Shown: positions 34,701-46,330, counted from the first letter of the stretch. The stretch: 64,000 bases of DNA from Cladorhizidae sp. MBARI D1340-BT2 (GCA_028752905.1 JAQNBH010000006.1:26401811-26465810), one strand, 5' to 3'. Program-made: numbers and translations. The notes: generated from the sequence alone by a model not told the origin.

Positions 34701-37700
34701 CAGGGGCGTATGCAGACTTTTGAAAAGGGGGGTTATGTATATATGTCGGATGTGGATCATGTGGCTGAAAGCCATGGTGAGGATATATAGTGCAAAAGGG
34801 AAATATATATGCCCCATCCACCACAAATCGTGGAAACTCCAAAAATATTTACAGAGATGATTTTTATTAAGCAACCTTCAAAAATATACAGACAAAATTA
34901 CTGAAATAATAAGCTAACATTGAATTCTGCATGGATGTTGTTCTACGTAAAGTTTGCAACAGTATCGATCCATTCCAGTATTAATGCTAAGGCACTGAGT
35001 CTTTCCTCACTTGTTTAAACATCGAAGTGTGGAAGCAGATCGTCCACAAGTACGGGAACTGAGTGGGAGTGTAGCAAAAAGGTTCAAAAGGGACATTTGG
35101 AAGGGTTTTGAGGCAGCAGAGTTTAAGCGATTCACTCAGAGTTTGAGGACGCTCATCTGGTTAAATTTGTAGCCACCTTGACTTCCAGCGATGAAACTCT
35201 TCATCAAGTATACTCACATTTGGTAGATATTCAGAATAGAAAGTAACAGCAGGTTCAATATTAACAAAGGATGAAGTAGTGGTATGGATGGGCAATAGGT
35301 ATTGCGATGAAGCTACCTGGTTGGTATGCTTAGTAAATCTTGATGTATAATTTGGTCAAGAAAAGGGATGACTACAGCCCATTTAAAATAATCCTCAACT
35401 GAATTAGTGGATTCAGACAATGCTGCTGTCGCTGAGTTGTGCGTGGCATCGAAATAGTTATATTGGACTGAACTGCCCATCTAGAACAATGCCGAAAGAT
35501 ACGCTGTGAAAAATTATCAACATCTGCTCTCTCTCTTTTAAATTCATTGCAACAGTCTTGTACTTATTGTCACTCCAGAGGTAAGGTCTTGGCACTTTCC
35601 TTGTAATTTAACAACAGCTTCTTTAATAGACCTAAAGAGAGTGACTAGGGAATACAAAAATGCAAAGGATTCCAACGTTTTCATGTATGCAAGAGCATTT
35701 TTCTTATCATCAGTAGTCCAACCATCTTTAAAGTTCAGAAATTCACTATTTCCATAGAGTACTATCTCACACATTTCAATTAGAAAAGGATGATATAGAC
35801 AGAAACGCTCCCAGCCATTGATGTTCTCTACCCATCGAGTAATGCAAACGTTGATTATTGAAAACTGCTTTGTGCCAATCTGAGACCTCTTCTGAATGAT
35901 TGCTTTAAGGAGGCCCTCTCTTTTAGCTGAATCCTTAATCCATAATGTGAAACCTTTTATCTGATCTACACAGTTCCTTATAGGTGGAACAGAACAGGAA
36001 CTTATGATAGCCAGATTATGGAATGACTTGCACAATGGGTGTAGAATGCCTTGGGATGCTTCTCTCGAAGTAATGCCTGCACACCAGCTATCTCCCCACT
36101 CATCATTGAGGCCCCATCATACCCTTTCCCTCGCAAATCATTCAGTGATAAGCCAAGCCCCTCCAAGGTCTGTATAATGGTATTTGGTACACATCAGCTA
36201 CTCGGACTCTCTCAAGTTTTACAAATGAAGCAAACTCTTAACTCTTCTCGAATGTCACCATGGCCATCAACAAAGTGAAGGAATATGTGCAGATGCTCTA
36301 CATTGTGACATGAAACCTCATCAGCTAGAACGAAAAAATATTTTGCTTCTTTTATCTCAGATATTGTTTTGGCAAGAATCATATCATAGCCTATAATATT
36401 AATAATTACATTTTGAGTCCTTGGTGATAAGTGTGTTGCATTCTTTGCCTTGGTACAATAAAGATGCTCATATAAAATACTGTCTGTCCCCGCAAAAGAT
36501 TTTAGCATTGCTAAAAAGTTTCCAGGATTCTTTGACGATGCAACTTCCTCTAACTTCTAACTTTCCACGAAATGCAATACCCTGTTTGCCTAAAAAAAAA
36601 TTGCTCAAACAATTTGCCTCAGTATTGCCTTTTTTCACTAATTTCCTTTTGAACAGCAGTGCTTGTCATTACATCTACTCGTGATACTGGATTTTCAATT
36701 GTGCATCTGCTTGCTGCAAACAATCACGATGGTATTGAAGCTTTGCATGATTACCCAAATTGCAACTCATCTTGATCCAGTTAGAAAAAGGCTTAATTAC
36801 CAGGTAACCTTTATCTTTACATTGGTTAGATGGAAGAAACAGAGCACAAGGCGGACAAAATACACCATCTACCTTAGAACTGTAGACTAGCCAAGGATAT
36901 TTACTGAGCCACAATATGTTAAACTTTTGGTGATAGCTATGTAATAAGGTGCCAGTAAGGACACTAAGCAATTGTACATCGTGGTGACATAAGAAAGAGT
37001 ATCTAGCACCACTAGAAAGCTCATGTATTAAACAATCAGCATCATCAATAGAAGATAATAAACATACGATTCTGGTCCTTCAGCACTTCCACTTGAGCAT
37101 TCATTAACTATAGGAACTTCATCTTCATGTCAGCTTTCCAGAGTGGTACTGATTTCAGAATGATCCAGATCAGACTGAGGTTCACTAGAATCTGAATAAA
37201 TGTGATTGGTTTATCAAGTGTACAGGCTTCAAGCTAAATAGCTAGCAATAATTTCTCTTATCTTCATCCTCAATGGCTGTTATTTTGAAAAATGACCTGG
37301 TGTCCATATTTTGTCGTTGGCTCTTGATGGCAGAGTTGTAGCTCATTAGTTCCACAACTACTATTAATGCTCACTACATGTGCAATGATTAGCTCATTAA
37401 CCAGTCGAAGGACAAAGTCCAACCAACCAGACAGTCCCTCGGTGGGACCAGAGCACCCTGAGCAGATTGGTCTAATTTGCATGGGGGATTTGTGGGCTTT
37501 CTTTAGAAAGTACATTCGTTGGGTTCTCATTTTCCCCTCCACCATGGTCAAGGGCTAGGGCTAGGGCTAGGCCTAGCCCTAAGTTATTGTAATTTTGTTT
37601 CCACATTATTTAACACTATCAATGTACCTATGTTAATTAAAATTATATTAATGAAGTGTGCCATTGCCTGAAATGAAATCTGAGAGGGCAAAACACACAC

Positions 37701-37769
37701 AAACACATTCCAATGAATATCATTAAAATGAAAGGGGGGTTCTGCAGACCCCCCCTGCGTACGCCCATG
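34701..37769 (-). mobile_element. Near full-length hAT transposon with terminal inverted repeats
   Basis: The left end reads CAGGGGCGTATGCAG and the right end CTGCGTACGCCCATG, an inverted pair differing at two positions. Both ends continue into G- or C-runs. ATAAG precedes the left end and follows the right end, a possible 5-bp target-site duplication. Most hATs make 8 bp, although a 5-bp class has been described. The transposase relic lies wholly inside, in minus orientation. A GGGCTAGG tract (37,550-37,582) sits near the right end. Confidence 0.75.
34945..36975 (-). pseudogene. hAT transposase (TTF/ZMYM1-like), broken
   Basis: Minus strand, about five frames. N-terminus: TTF-type zinc-finger region with LSKYPWLVYSSKVDGVFCPP and a C-x2-C/H-x4-H arrangement (36,971-36,675). 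Middle: ATHLSPRTQNVIINIIGYD with EIKEAKYFFVLADEVS (36,508-36,212), then YDGASMMSGEIAG carrying the Asp of the RNase H-like core (about 36,115). Next, CITRWVENINGWERF (36,035-35,544). The C-terminus has TSEERLSALALM near 34,960-35,010. Frameshifts separate the blocks, so no full protein is possible. Confidence 0.85.
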
Positions 37770-37779
37770 ATAAGGGCTA

Positions 37780-38460
37780 GGTACAACACCAAAGCTTTAG
37801 TGGATAAATTATCTAAGCCTGTCATTATCTAGTAGACTATAATAGTAAAAGAACAGCAAGATCCACACCTTTAAGAGTTCCCATTAAATATATCTAGCTT
37901 CACTGCTGGATGCTGCCTGTACTAGAGCAAGAACAAACTAAACATATAACGCAGCAGAAATTAGGTTCGCTGTTGCTACCTCCCAGTATAGAGCTCATTC
38001 AACATAGAGCTCAAGTTCCATGCAAAGACAGCTGTTGTTGGTCTAGTTTTAACTTACAGAGGAAAATGTACCCATAGCATCTAGTTTTGTGTGTAGCATC
38101 CTGAGCGCATTACGACACCATGTTAAGAGAGTTGAGATATAGACAGTTGTGGGTATTATTACCACCAACAATAAGTAGTTGTATTATGCACATTGCAAGA
38201 TGTTGGGGATGATTATTGTAGATTCAAATACTCACCAAATGTGAGGAGAGTCCGAACATCAAGAGGAGGGAGATGAATATCAGGTTACATACAAGAAGGT
38301 AAAACATGTAACATTACATCATATTATGCATAATACTAGTACACTTCTAAATTTATTCAAACTTGTACGATTACTCTCAGCTGAACAAAAAAGCTGATTT
38401 AAATAAAGTTCTAGTATATTATTATAATGAGATTTTGAACTGCACAGAACTAATTACTCA
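37780..38460. other. No gene seen
   Basis: No domain or repeat recognised between the hAT right end and the partial foldback element. Confidence 0.45.
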
Positions 38461-38463
38461 CAC

Positions 38464-38650
38464 AGGATCCTCAAAAACCAGAATGCCTGATTTTGGTGCG
38501 TAAATGTCTCCAGATTGCCAAGTGCTAGAGAGTTGAAATTAGCACCAGTGGCTACAGGAAGCCCTACTCTATACAATGACAGTTTTGATTAGGCGCTAAA
38601 ATGTAAGTACGTAGTCAAGCGTGCGGGTGGAAAATGAATGAAATTCATAA
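38464..38650. mobile_element. Foldback MITE, family 1, partial
   Basis: A single arm and the centre match 40,950-41,125: AGGATCCTCAAAAACCAGAA, ATTGCCAAGTGCTAGAGAGT, GCACCAGTGGCTACAGGAAG, GGCGCTAAAATGTAAGTAC. The opposite arm is missing. Confidence 0.8.
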
Positions 38651-38791
38651 GACTCCCAAGCCATATTAAATTAAGTACCGTGGCTCCTGAGATGATGTAA
38701 CGACCTATAGATGGTCTATCCTGCATTCTTTGCAATTGGTTTTATTCAGCAAAGTATATTCAACTATAAAACCATTTGAAGATCAGTTATC

Positions 38792-39124
38792 ATGAAATAT
38801 GCAATTCTTGTGACAGGCTCAATGTTGATATCCTTTACGATCCAGTTATACCATCATTGGGACATTGGAAAATGTTTTTGGCAATTTAGAGGACGTGCAG
38901 GAGGAGCTGCCTGTGCCACTAGATCACTTGGGAAAGGTTGCAAATGTCATGATGGAGCAGAAAGATACTCGTTAGGAAACTGTAGACAGTTACAGAGAGT
39001 TGCAGCTATAAATACGCCTGGTTATGCTATTACAATTCTTGCCTCAATGTTCTGGGAAATATGTTACACTAATCATGAAGCTTGTTCACATGTTCATAAT
39101 TGGTGCATGTTTCAAGGACTTTGA
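38792..39124 (+). CDS. Small cysteine-rich, possibly secreted ORF
   Basis: An uninterrupted 110-codon frame starts with a Lys followed by a hydrophobic stretch (residues 4-19) that could be a signal peptide. Eight cysteines lie in the remainder, including a C-x-C pair. Sequence just upstream (CTATAAAACC, about 25 bp before the ATG) resembles a TATA box, though that would leave almost no 5' leader. No family is recognised. A single-exon Cys-rich secreted peptide is one reading; a chance frame in AT-rich DNA is the other. A foldback fragment lies 140 bp upstream. Confidence 0.35.
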   Translation: MKYAILVTGSMLISFTIQLYHHWDIGKCFWQFRGRAGGAACATRSLGKGCKCHDGAERYSLGNCRQLQRVAAINTPGYAITILASMFWEICYTNHEACSHVHNWCMFQGL

Positions 39125-39129
39125 GAACA

Positions 39130-40790
39130 GTGCTTCGTAGCAAGATACCATAACTTAACTTAAGAACATTAGGTAACTAAACATGAGAGGCTTAACAACC
39201 ACAGTTTAGGAAACTAAAATATTTTTATAGACAAAAGTGGTACAAGTTAGGCCCCCTAAATGCTACTTAATAGAACGTTCAGCATTTGACAGTCAAGTAC
39301 ATGCACGTGTGTGGGAGGTGTCTCTTCAATGGGATTGTTATTTCAAGCTCTAGTATGGTGGCGGCTTTGTACCAGCAGCATTAGAACAACATTAGTTATC
39401 CCTGCAGCATTAGGGGATGGAATATGTACAGGTGCCTCTTAATACTCTAGCAACTTACAAGAACTGATCTAAAATGGTCTTAAAGTTTTTTAAATCATAA
39501 CTTAATCAGTTTTGCAGCAAGTATAAAGGTTGTGCAATCGCTGATCGCAACCACTGTCCTCATAGTAATCTTTATGGGAATTCTGCTGTTTTAGCAAGCT
39601 GTTTTTCCTACACTAGGCTACTTGTGCCTACCAGTAAACTCTCTCAATAGTTTAGACTTTGAGAAATGAGTTAGTGTCCTTTGATACATTGTTTACAGTC
39701 TTCTGCTGATTTGGGCCAGGATAGAGCAAGATCTTTGCAGTGGCATCTGGGATGTAAAACTTGTGAAGGTTTTAACACCAGAAAGGATAGCATTAACTTT
39801 CAATAGTTCATCCTGGATCCCGTCCCACGGACAATGATGGATGTCGCAGGGAGAGTGCATTTGAGCTTGATGGCAGCTAAGTGAGCATTCTGATCTCTGT
39901 GGGTAATATGATTTAATCAATTTCTGGCTTACATAAGTATGTTGATAAGGAATCACTAGTTACGGAGAAGAAAATGCTGACTTGCTTCCATTGAGATTAG
40001 TATGCTACACTTGTTAGTTGACATTTTTGTCCTTGGATGGGATCCTGTAAACTCTAGTAAAGGTAATGCTACCCTTACTGCTGTCAGAACAGCTAGCCAC
40101 TACTAATGCCCAACTTTTCCAGGAGAAACTTGTAGAGGGTAAACTCTTTTCCTTGTGATATTTTGTAGCACCTTCAATGCATAACCATCCTAGATGCTGA
40201 TACAGAAATCCAAGCAGGAGTGCATTTTCTTCTAAAGAGTGTAGATATTCTGAGGGATTTCAGGCTAGCATAGGTGAATATACAGCTTTCATTGGCTTGC
40301 AGAGACAGCAGCAAAGGTAAGGAAGGGACAGTTTATGACTTTTTTGCTTGTCAATCAGTTTTATTCATTTCTATATTTTTATCGCTTCCTCCACCCACTC
40401 CCACAAACTAGAACAAGAAATATAGTTTAATGTAATAATGTTGTAACCTTCTGCACATGTCCAGGTAAAAATCTGGTTTTTAGCACGTTTTATGATGAAT
40501 GTCCCAATTTGAAGATATCAGCTTAAAAAGGTGAATCAGTTAATGAAATATGGTATTACATTAAAAAATGAGAGCTTCTTTCTCCATCATAACACATCAC
40601 AGACGGTGTTACACGACACATAGACAGGGTTACATGTACATCCTTACAAAATATTACCCAATGATTTGACTGTGTTTCACAACACTTAACCTGTGATAGA
40701 ATCATTCTTACAAAATATAAACATCATTGATCAGTTAGCAAGTAGTCAACTGTGAGTTTGTTAGGGGTGATAGGTCATTTTTAAATTATA
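39130..40790. other. No gene seen
   Basis: Open frames are short and lack domains or convincing splice sites. No tandem repeat found. Confidence 0.45.
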
Positions 40791-40796
40791 AAAACA

Positions 40797-41472
40797 AACT
40801 TGTGGTTACCACTTTATAGCGCCATAGATTCTGTAAACTTCATGGTATGGACTTGATATAATTATAGCTCAAAAGATTGGTCTCTCCTCGCTTTGATACT
40901 AAAATATTTTTCATATGATAACTATAGGCAAGTTACTGGAAATAAAGTGGAGGGAGCCTCAAAACCTCTATGCCTGATTTTGCCACATAAATATCTTCAG
41001 ATTGCCAAGTGCTAGAGAGTTGAAATTAGCAACACTGGTTAGAGAAAGCCCTACTCTATTTTTGATAAGGCGCTAAAATGTAAGTACTGGTCAAGCAAGC
41101 GCACAGGTGGAAAATGAATTTTATGGAATTTTAACAAAATTCATTTTACAACCGAGCATTTGACCACGTACTTACGTTTTAGCGCCTCATCAAATTGCTT
41201 ATTGCATAGAGTAGGGCTTGTTCTAGTCACTGGTGTTAATTTCAACTCTCTAGCACTTGGCAATCTGGAGATATTTATGCGGCAAAATCAGGCATTCAGG
41301 TTTTGAGGATCCCTCCACTTTAGTTCCAGTAACTTGGCTATAGTTATAAGCATGAAAAATATTTTAGTATCGAAATAAAGCACACAGAGAGCGCTATCTT
41401 TTGAGCTATATATCAAGTACATACCATAAAGTTTATAGAATCTATGGAGCTATAAAGTGGTACCCCACTTGT
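40797..41472. mobile_element. Foldback MITE, family 1, full length
   Basis: Left arm starts ACTTGTGGTTACCACTTTAT; right arm ends AAAGTGGTACCCCACTTGT. The arms are about 300 bp each and meet near 41,120-41,150, where a palindromic ATTTTATGGAATTTTAACAA segment lies. Same internal landmarks as the copy at 8,143-8,732. Confidence 0.85.
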
Positions 41473-41895
41473 TTTTTTTTTTTATTAAAAAATTACCTAT
41501 CTCCCCCAAAATTAGTCATTTACTATACTAGCAAGACCTCCACTCAGAACCAGTTGGCAAGGGGGTTGCTCTGAAATGAAGTTAGTAGAAGCCTTCAACA
41601 GTGAGATGCAGTAGACAACTAGCTCCACAGATGTGGCATGAGAAACAGGGATGCTATATGAGGTTGGGTAGAATCAATCATGGAGAGGAGAGCAAACAGT
41701 AAACTACTCACAATCACTAGCATTGTGTACATATGCACAATCATGCACTTTTCTACAGATCACCAGTTACATCACCTCCCTAACCACAGGCAGCTGCAAC
41801 TAGCATCCAGGCGTAAAGGTCAGCCAACTGGTATAAGTAAGCAGTGTATGGACCTACTATGCTTGTTAGTAACTGTCCATCACTGGGGTCTACTT

Positions 41896-42905
41896 TAAGT
41901 ACTATTCAGGGCTGCATTTATGATTGAGTTGAGTGGGGAGGGAGGGGGCACATATTTAACAAGTACAATAGGCCTGAGATCTCTGTCAAACTTCTCCTTG
42001 AAGTATGAGTAGGGACACAACAAGCTTTGGCGTAAGCTATCAGTTGGCACTCACGTGTAGAATTTCCCTCTGACAGATGCTTAGAGACTGCAGCCACATT
42101 TGGATAGTATTGTGACGAGACATGAGAATACAGAAGACTTAATGTAACTAACACTAATGAGTATGTTGCCTTGACGAATGGTTCCATTGCATCTACTGTT
42201 ATAGCGAGCTCCATTTTCAGTTTCCTACATGCTGCTTGATCGTCAATGATTTCCAGTAGTTTTCCAGTTGTATATGGAGGTAAATCACTGCCATGCAGCA
42301 CATCTCCAAACATGTCATGCAATTTGTGGACAACTTCAGACTTACTCCACCATATGGTTGCTGAATAGGTTGGAGTGGACAATCCAGGCTGTGTCTTCCA
42401 TGCAAGCCTTGACTTCGGACTGTGAGCGAACAAGCTTATCCAAGCCTTTATGAACACATCTAAGATAGGTGTTTTCATTCTTTCTCCAACATGATCCAGA
42501 GTGTGCGAAAAACAGCCGATAACCATTATCTTATTATAGATCACAGATATGGTCCTCATTGCCACATCATTCACTGATGCACGGTCCCTCTTTGCTGCTA
42601 TAATCAAATTAGAAGCAATTGACAGCTCAGTTGACAAAGCAGTTATTAGTTGCCTAGCACATTCTTCTCCAGTGATGGATTTAGCTAAAAGCATCAGCCG
42701 ACAAACACGCTGCTTGATAGCTCACTCTTTATCTATGTAACGTAGAACAATCACAAAGGCCTCACACACATGGGTCGTTCCATCAAAAATGATAGCTACA
42801 TGTCTCCCGCAAATATCTTGTTTCAGTTTACTGATTTCATCATGCAAGATGAATGGTATCAGACGACGAAGGTGTGAAGAATCAGATAGGGTGAATCCAT
42901 TTTAT
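41896..42905 (-). pseudogene. hAT-like transposase, second family
   Basis: Minus strand. It opens with an Asp-containing HVAIIFDGTTHVCEAFVIVL, then the 258-codon frame 42,694-41,918 with AKSITGEECARQLITALSTE, AAKRDRASVNDVAMRT, IGCFSHTLDHVGERMKTP, IKAWISLFAHSPKSRLAW and TIWWSKSEVV. These blocks, in this order, belong to a hAT-like transposase family widespread in sponges and cnidarians. A TGA interrupts YIDKE-AIKQ near 42,730. Shifts near 42,150 and 42,020 move the tail to another frame, which ends at 41,896. It is unrelated in sequence to the hAT at 34.7-37.8 kb. Ends were not found. Confidence 0.75.
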
Positions 42906-43009
42906 TCAAGTAAAATGGGTACATTAGCTTCCTTTTCAACATTATGGAACTGTTTATACCCTTTAAATGGCTTTAGATGAGAAATCACCCCCTTTTTAAC
43001 TCTATTTTG

Positions 43010-43206
43010 CTCTCCTACATACTACCTACCCACCTACCTACCTACATACATACCTACCTACCTACCCACCCACCCACCCACCCACCCACCCACCCACCCA
43101 TCCACCCACCCACCCACCCACCCACCCGCCCACCCACCCACCCACCCACCCACCTACCTACCTACCTACCCACCTACCTACCTACCTACCTACCTACCTA
43201 CCTACC
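43010..43206. repeat. CCTA/CCCA tetranucleotide satellite
   Basis: Almost pure (CCTA)n, then (CCCA)n, then (CCTA)n for about 195 bp. It abuts the truncated gypsy leader at 43,207 exactly where the gag sequence AGTAAGG would continue (on the minus strand). The Pro/Thr-rich plus-strand open frame is an artefact. Confidence 0.95.
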
Positions 43207-43318
43207 TTACTTCTGGTATCCATTCTTCTTGTCAAGGATAGTAGCTATCTCTCTAGTTCAAAAAAAATCCCACCGCTGCCACCAGTTGTGACAGGACCAA
43301 ATCTGATATTACCCACAG
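43207..43318 (-). repeat. Second copy of gypsy LTR end, primer site and gag start
   Basis: About 112 bp nearly identical to 45,661-45,770. On the minus strand it contains the last 30-odd bp of the LTR, the tRNA-Leu primer-binding site (43,267-43,284) and the leader through the gag start (ATGGATACC). It lies downstream of the integrase of the element it duplicates, so a second element's 5' end or a recombination product is joined there. Confidence 0.85.
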
Positions 43319-43328
43319 ACCATTGCCT

Positions 43329-44060
43329 TTAACGTGAGTCAACCATCCCGTCTGTGGGTGGGTGGTAAGGAGTGGTTTTGATCGCCTTCAACCCCAAGAA
43401 GTTATACAACTCTTTCAGCAGCTTGCTGACAAAGTTTGTGCCGCAGACTGTCAGGATCTCGTCTGGCACACCAGTCCATGTAAACATTTGTGTTAGCTTC
43501 TCTGCAATAATGGAACTTTCTGTTGTCCGTAGTGCAAATGCCTCAGGCCATCTAGTGGAATAATCTATCACTACTAGCACAAAACGGTTGCCATCTGGTG
43601 TCGTCGGGAGTGGCCCTGTCAAATCCATCGCTATTCTGGAGGATGGTTGCCCGATGATGGTAATGGTGCAGGTGAAACTTTTCCACATCATCATGAATTT
43701 GGCGCCAGAAGAATTCATCAAGTATTCTCTGTGCTGTTCTATCTCATCCTGGATGGCCTGGTCGGTGAGCTAGAGCCAGTACCATGGACCTATACCTTTT
43801 AGGTAGGCACAATTGTGTTGCCTCATCACCCAGGCGGTCTGTTGTATTCCTCCACAGCAAGTGATCCTCCACCAGAAACTCAGTGTTGTCATCACTCTGT
43901 GCCTTCACCCACATGGGTTTAAGTATCGGATCATGCTCTTGCTCTCATTGGAGTTCCTTGGAATTGACATCTAGTGGATGGCCCTTCTGCCCCTCTATGT
44001 ACACTGCATTGGCCTGCCTCTTCTGGGACTTTGTCAGACTTTTCTTCTCTGGCTCTTCAT
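43329..44060 (-). pseudogene. Gypsy integrase, zinc region and core
   Basis: Minus strand. The zinc-domain entry has FLVEDHLLWR and QLCLPKRYRSMVLALAHQ (44,000-43,760), but its Cys half is deleted. The core follows in 43,721-43,329: AMDLTGPLPTTPDGNRFVLV (first Asp), DYSTRWPEAFALRTT, TVCGTNF, TPYHPPTDGMVDS. The second catalytic Asp (normally DCGTNF or DQGTNF) is Val, and the catalytic Glu position reads Asp or is lost. Integration activity is therefore excluded. Confidence 0.85.
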
Positions 44061-44125
44061 CAGATGTCTCGTCAGTTGTGGTAGGGTCTGGTCCATCATC
44101 GGAGACTCCTTCGGATGATTCCTCA

Positions 44126-44752
44126 TCATTGCTGTCTCATCCTCCTCAGTGCTCTCCTCAGCCTCACACTCTCTCGACCATAAGCCTGCAGTTCAGTATT
44201 CCCTCCTGCTCTAGTCTGAGAACGAGTAGACACCAAATTGACCAACTCATTATTCAACAACTGCTTACCCAAATCCCACAGTCCAGGCATGTCTGTGCCA
44301 AGCAACACTTCATGTGTTAGTTTGTCTGCCACCAGCACCTCCAGCTCCTCTGTGCGGCCTCCTACAGTGATGTTGATCCGTGCCAAGTGGTGAGTTCATG
44401 CTGTTCCCTGGTAATCTCTCACCTCCTTGGACCTGCCGGTGTAGCACTCCTTGGGTACCAAGCTCGACCTCACCACCATCTGCCCTGCACCAGCATCTAA
44501 TAAAATGTCTATACATTTCATCCCTCCTACTGTGCCTTCCACTGTAGAGCGTCCACTGATCTCTGTCTTGATCAGAGATACTTCTTCCTTGGGCGTCAGT
44601 GGCTTGGACAAGTTCACATTATCGTACCTCTTCTTGAAACTTTTGGGCTTGGTACTATAGCATTCCCGGTGCAAAATGACCTGGCTTCCCACATTTGAAG
44701 CATTTGGGTCTGTAGGACCCATCTGCCTTCGGCTTGTACTGTTTGTGATCAT
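44126..44752 (-). pseudogene. Gypsy zinc knuckle remnant and retropepsin
   Basis: Minus strand. KCIDILLDAGAGQMVVRSS is the active-site loop (D-A-G-A for D-T/S-G-A) at about 44,520-44,460, followed after a frameshift by ELEVLVADKLTHEVLLGTDM (about 44,340-44,285). These are the first and last thirds of a retropepsin. RT and RNase H should follow, but only about 65-200 bp of acidic linker (44,060-44,125) separates it from integrase, so both domains are deleted. Confidence 0.8.
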
Positions 44753-44827
44753 CTGTACTGCTCCCTTGTGTGAGTGTACTCCTTGCTCTTGCCTCTTTCT
44801 CTTTCCACCTGCCTCATGTTCTACCTG

Positions 44828-45688
44828 CTAGTTGCCTAGACCTGTCTCCCTTCCGGAATATCTGGTGGTGGAGTCGACCAATATCAACTGGTCAACAGGG
44901 GTCCAACCCCTATCTGCCAGGTAATCATCTGCCAATCCTCCAGCCTCAGCTGCAGTGCTGGGTATCTTGTCAGACACAAACTGTGCTACATGTCTAGGCA
45001 TAAGCTTCATTACAGTATCAAGTGCACACAAATCATTTACCTGCTGGATTGTTTTGCAGCCTTCTGTCCATCGTGTGGTTAGGACAGCACGACCCATCAG
45101 AGCCTCCCATCCTTCGTCTGGTTTCCGTTTGAGATTGTCCAATCTTTTCGGTAAGCTTTTCTGGTCACACGGTAGAGTCGCAAGAGTGCTAGTTTGATTG
45201 ATCATAGTCTTCCTTTACATCCGGCTGCATTGCCAGATATACTCTGTTGGCATCTGGTCGGAATTCAGGAGCCAAATATCTCATCCAATCCTTCTTGAGG
45301 ACCTTGTATGTAGCCATATGGCTCTCTAAAACGTTAAATAATCCAGGGGGTCTTCGTCTTCCTTCATTTCTCTGAACCGGGGTGCTTTGATTTGGCTGGG
45401 GGTAGGAACAGAGTCCGATTCTTCTATCCTGTCAGTTCCCCCTCCGCTCATCACTGTCATCAGCAATCTTTTCCATCTCTGTTCTCTTTTCTCCTCGGCT
45501 TCTGCTCGTTCGGTCGCCCGTCTTTTCTCGTCTTCCTTTTGCTTCTCTGACTGGAGTTTAAACATTGGGAGCATATAAGTTGTCACTCTTTCCCCAATAT
45601 CTTCTGAGTCCATTAGCGGTGAAGTACTCCGCCTTTCTCCTTCTGTAGTTTGCCTTGCCTTACTTCTGGTATCCATTCTTCTTGTCAA
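44828..45688 (-). pseudogene. Gypsy gag with charged coil and SCAN-like capsid
   Basis: Minus strand. The start MTRRMDTRSK (45,688; the second ATG at 45,676 is equally possible) leads into a coil with EKQKEDEKRRATERAEAEEK, then KAPRFREMKEDEDPLDYL, a SCAN-like capsid opening. After a frameshift near 45,326 the capsid continues in 45,205-44,828, with VMKLMPRHVAQFVSDKIPST and EAGGLADDYLADRG. Same layout as 11.2-13.1 kb. Confidence 0.8.
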
Positions 45689-45718
45689 GGAAAGTAGCTA
45701 TCTCTCTAGTTAAAAAAA

Positions 45719-45736
45719 ATCCCACCGCTGCCACCA
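45719..45736 (-). promoter_or_regulatory. Primer-binding site for tRNA-Leu
   Basis: Minus strand TGGTGGCAGCGGTGGGAT is complementary to the 3' end, with CCA, of tRNA-Leu(AAG)-type molecules of animals. It fixes the minus orientation of the element and the end of its 5' LTR, which finishes ...TGTCACA two bases upstream. Confidence 0.8.
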
Positions 45737-45737
45737 G

Positions 45738-46330
45738 TTGTGACAGGACCAAATCTGATCTTACCCACAGACTCTGAGCCAGTCACTAAGTGTTGGTATG
45801 CTGCCACCACTCTACCTTTAAGCTATACACTAGGCTAGCAAGATTAAGTAGAGAAACGTTAATAATTCAATATAGGACACTTACAAGACTCAGTACAATG
45901 GCTAACTCCCAGAGCAGTAACAACTCCTCCCTTAACTAGGCTGGAGCCCCCACTTCTGGTTTCTGCCCATACATGGTAATCTTACACTCATCATCGACCT
46001 ATGACATTTTCCCAACATAAACACATAACACACAAACACACTAAGCTGCAACATTAACAACACTTCCAATTCATAATTAGTTACTCACTACTGGGTTCAA
46101 TCCACATCCATAGTTATGCATTGGGAACAGTCTAGTTTTAATGTCGTCCTGCGACAGTCAGGTAAACTATTCCATATTCCTATTCCGTATTAGTCTCACC
46201 TGACATTTTAGTATCACCTGACATATTAGTCTCACCTGCCATATTAGTCACCTGCAGACACCTGCCATATTTGTCTCACCCGACATATTAGTCCCACCTG
46301 CCATATAAATCTCACCTGTCATAGCTGAAT
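45738..46330 (-). mobile_element. Probable 5' LTR of the gypsy element
   Basis: The sequence upstream (minus sense) of the primer site ends in ...TGTCACA, as LTRs end in CA. The outer limit is inferred: I place it near the CACC-TGACATATTAGTCTCACC tandem words at 46,185-46,325, which may be LTR-internal repeats. No second full LTR is seen in the window, so the boundary is uncertain. Confidence 0.4.
46180..46325. repeat. Short tandem repeat, about 20-23 bp unit
   Basis: Six or more diverged copies of TCACCTGACATATTAGTC-like words. Confidence 0.7.

Noticed and set aside
42977..43291. Pro/Thr/His-rich plus-strand ORF
   Set aside because: Translation of the CCTA/CCCA satellite.
43883..44320. 145-residue Ser-rich plus-strand ORF
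   Set aside because: Antisense to the gypsy protease-integrase linker.
45719..45736. Possible tRNA-Leu gene fragment
   Set aside because: Only the 3' 18 bases match; there is no acceptor stem partner or anticodon arm, and the position next to an LTR end makes it a primer-binding site.
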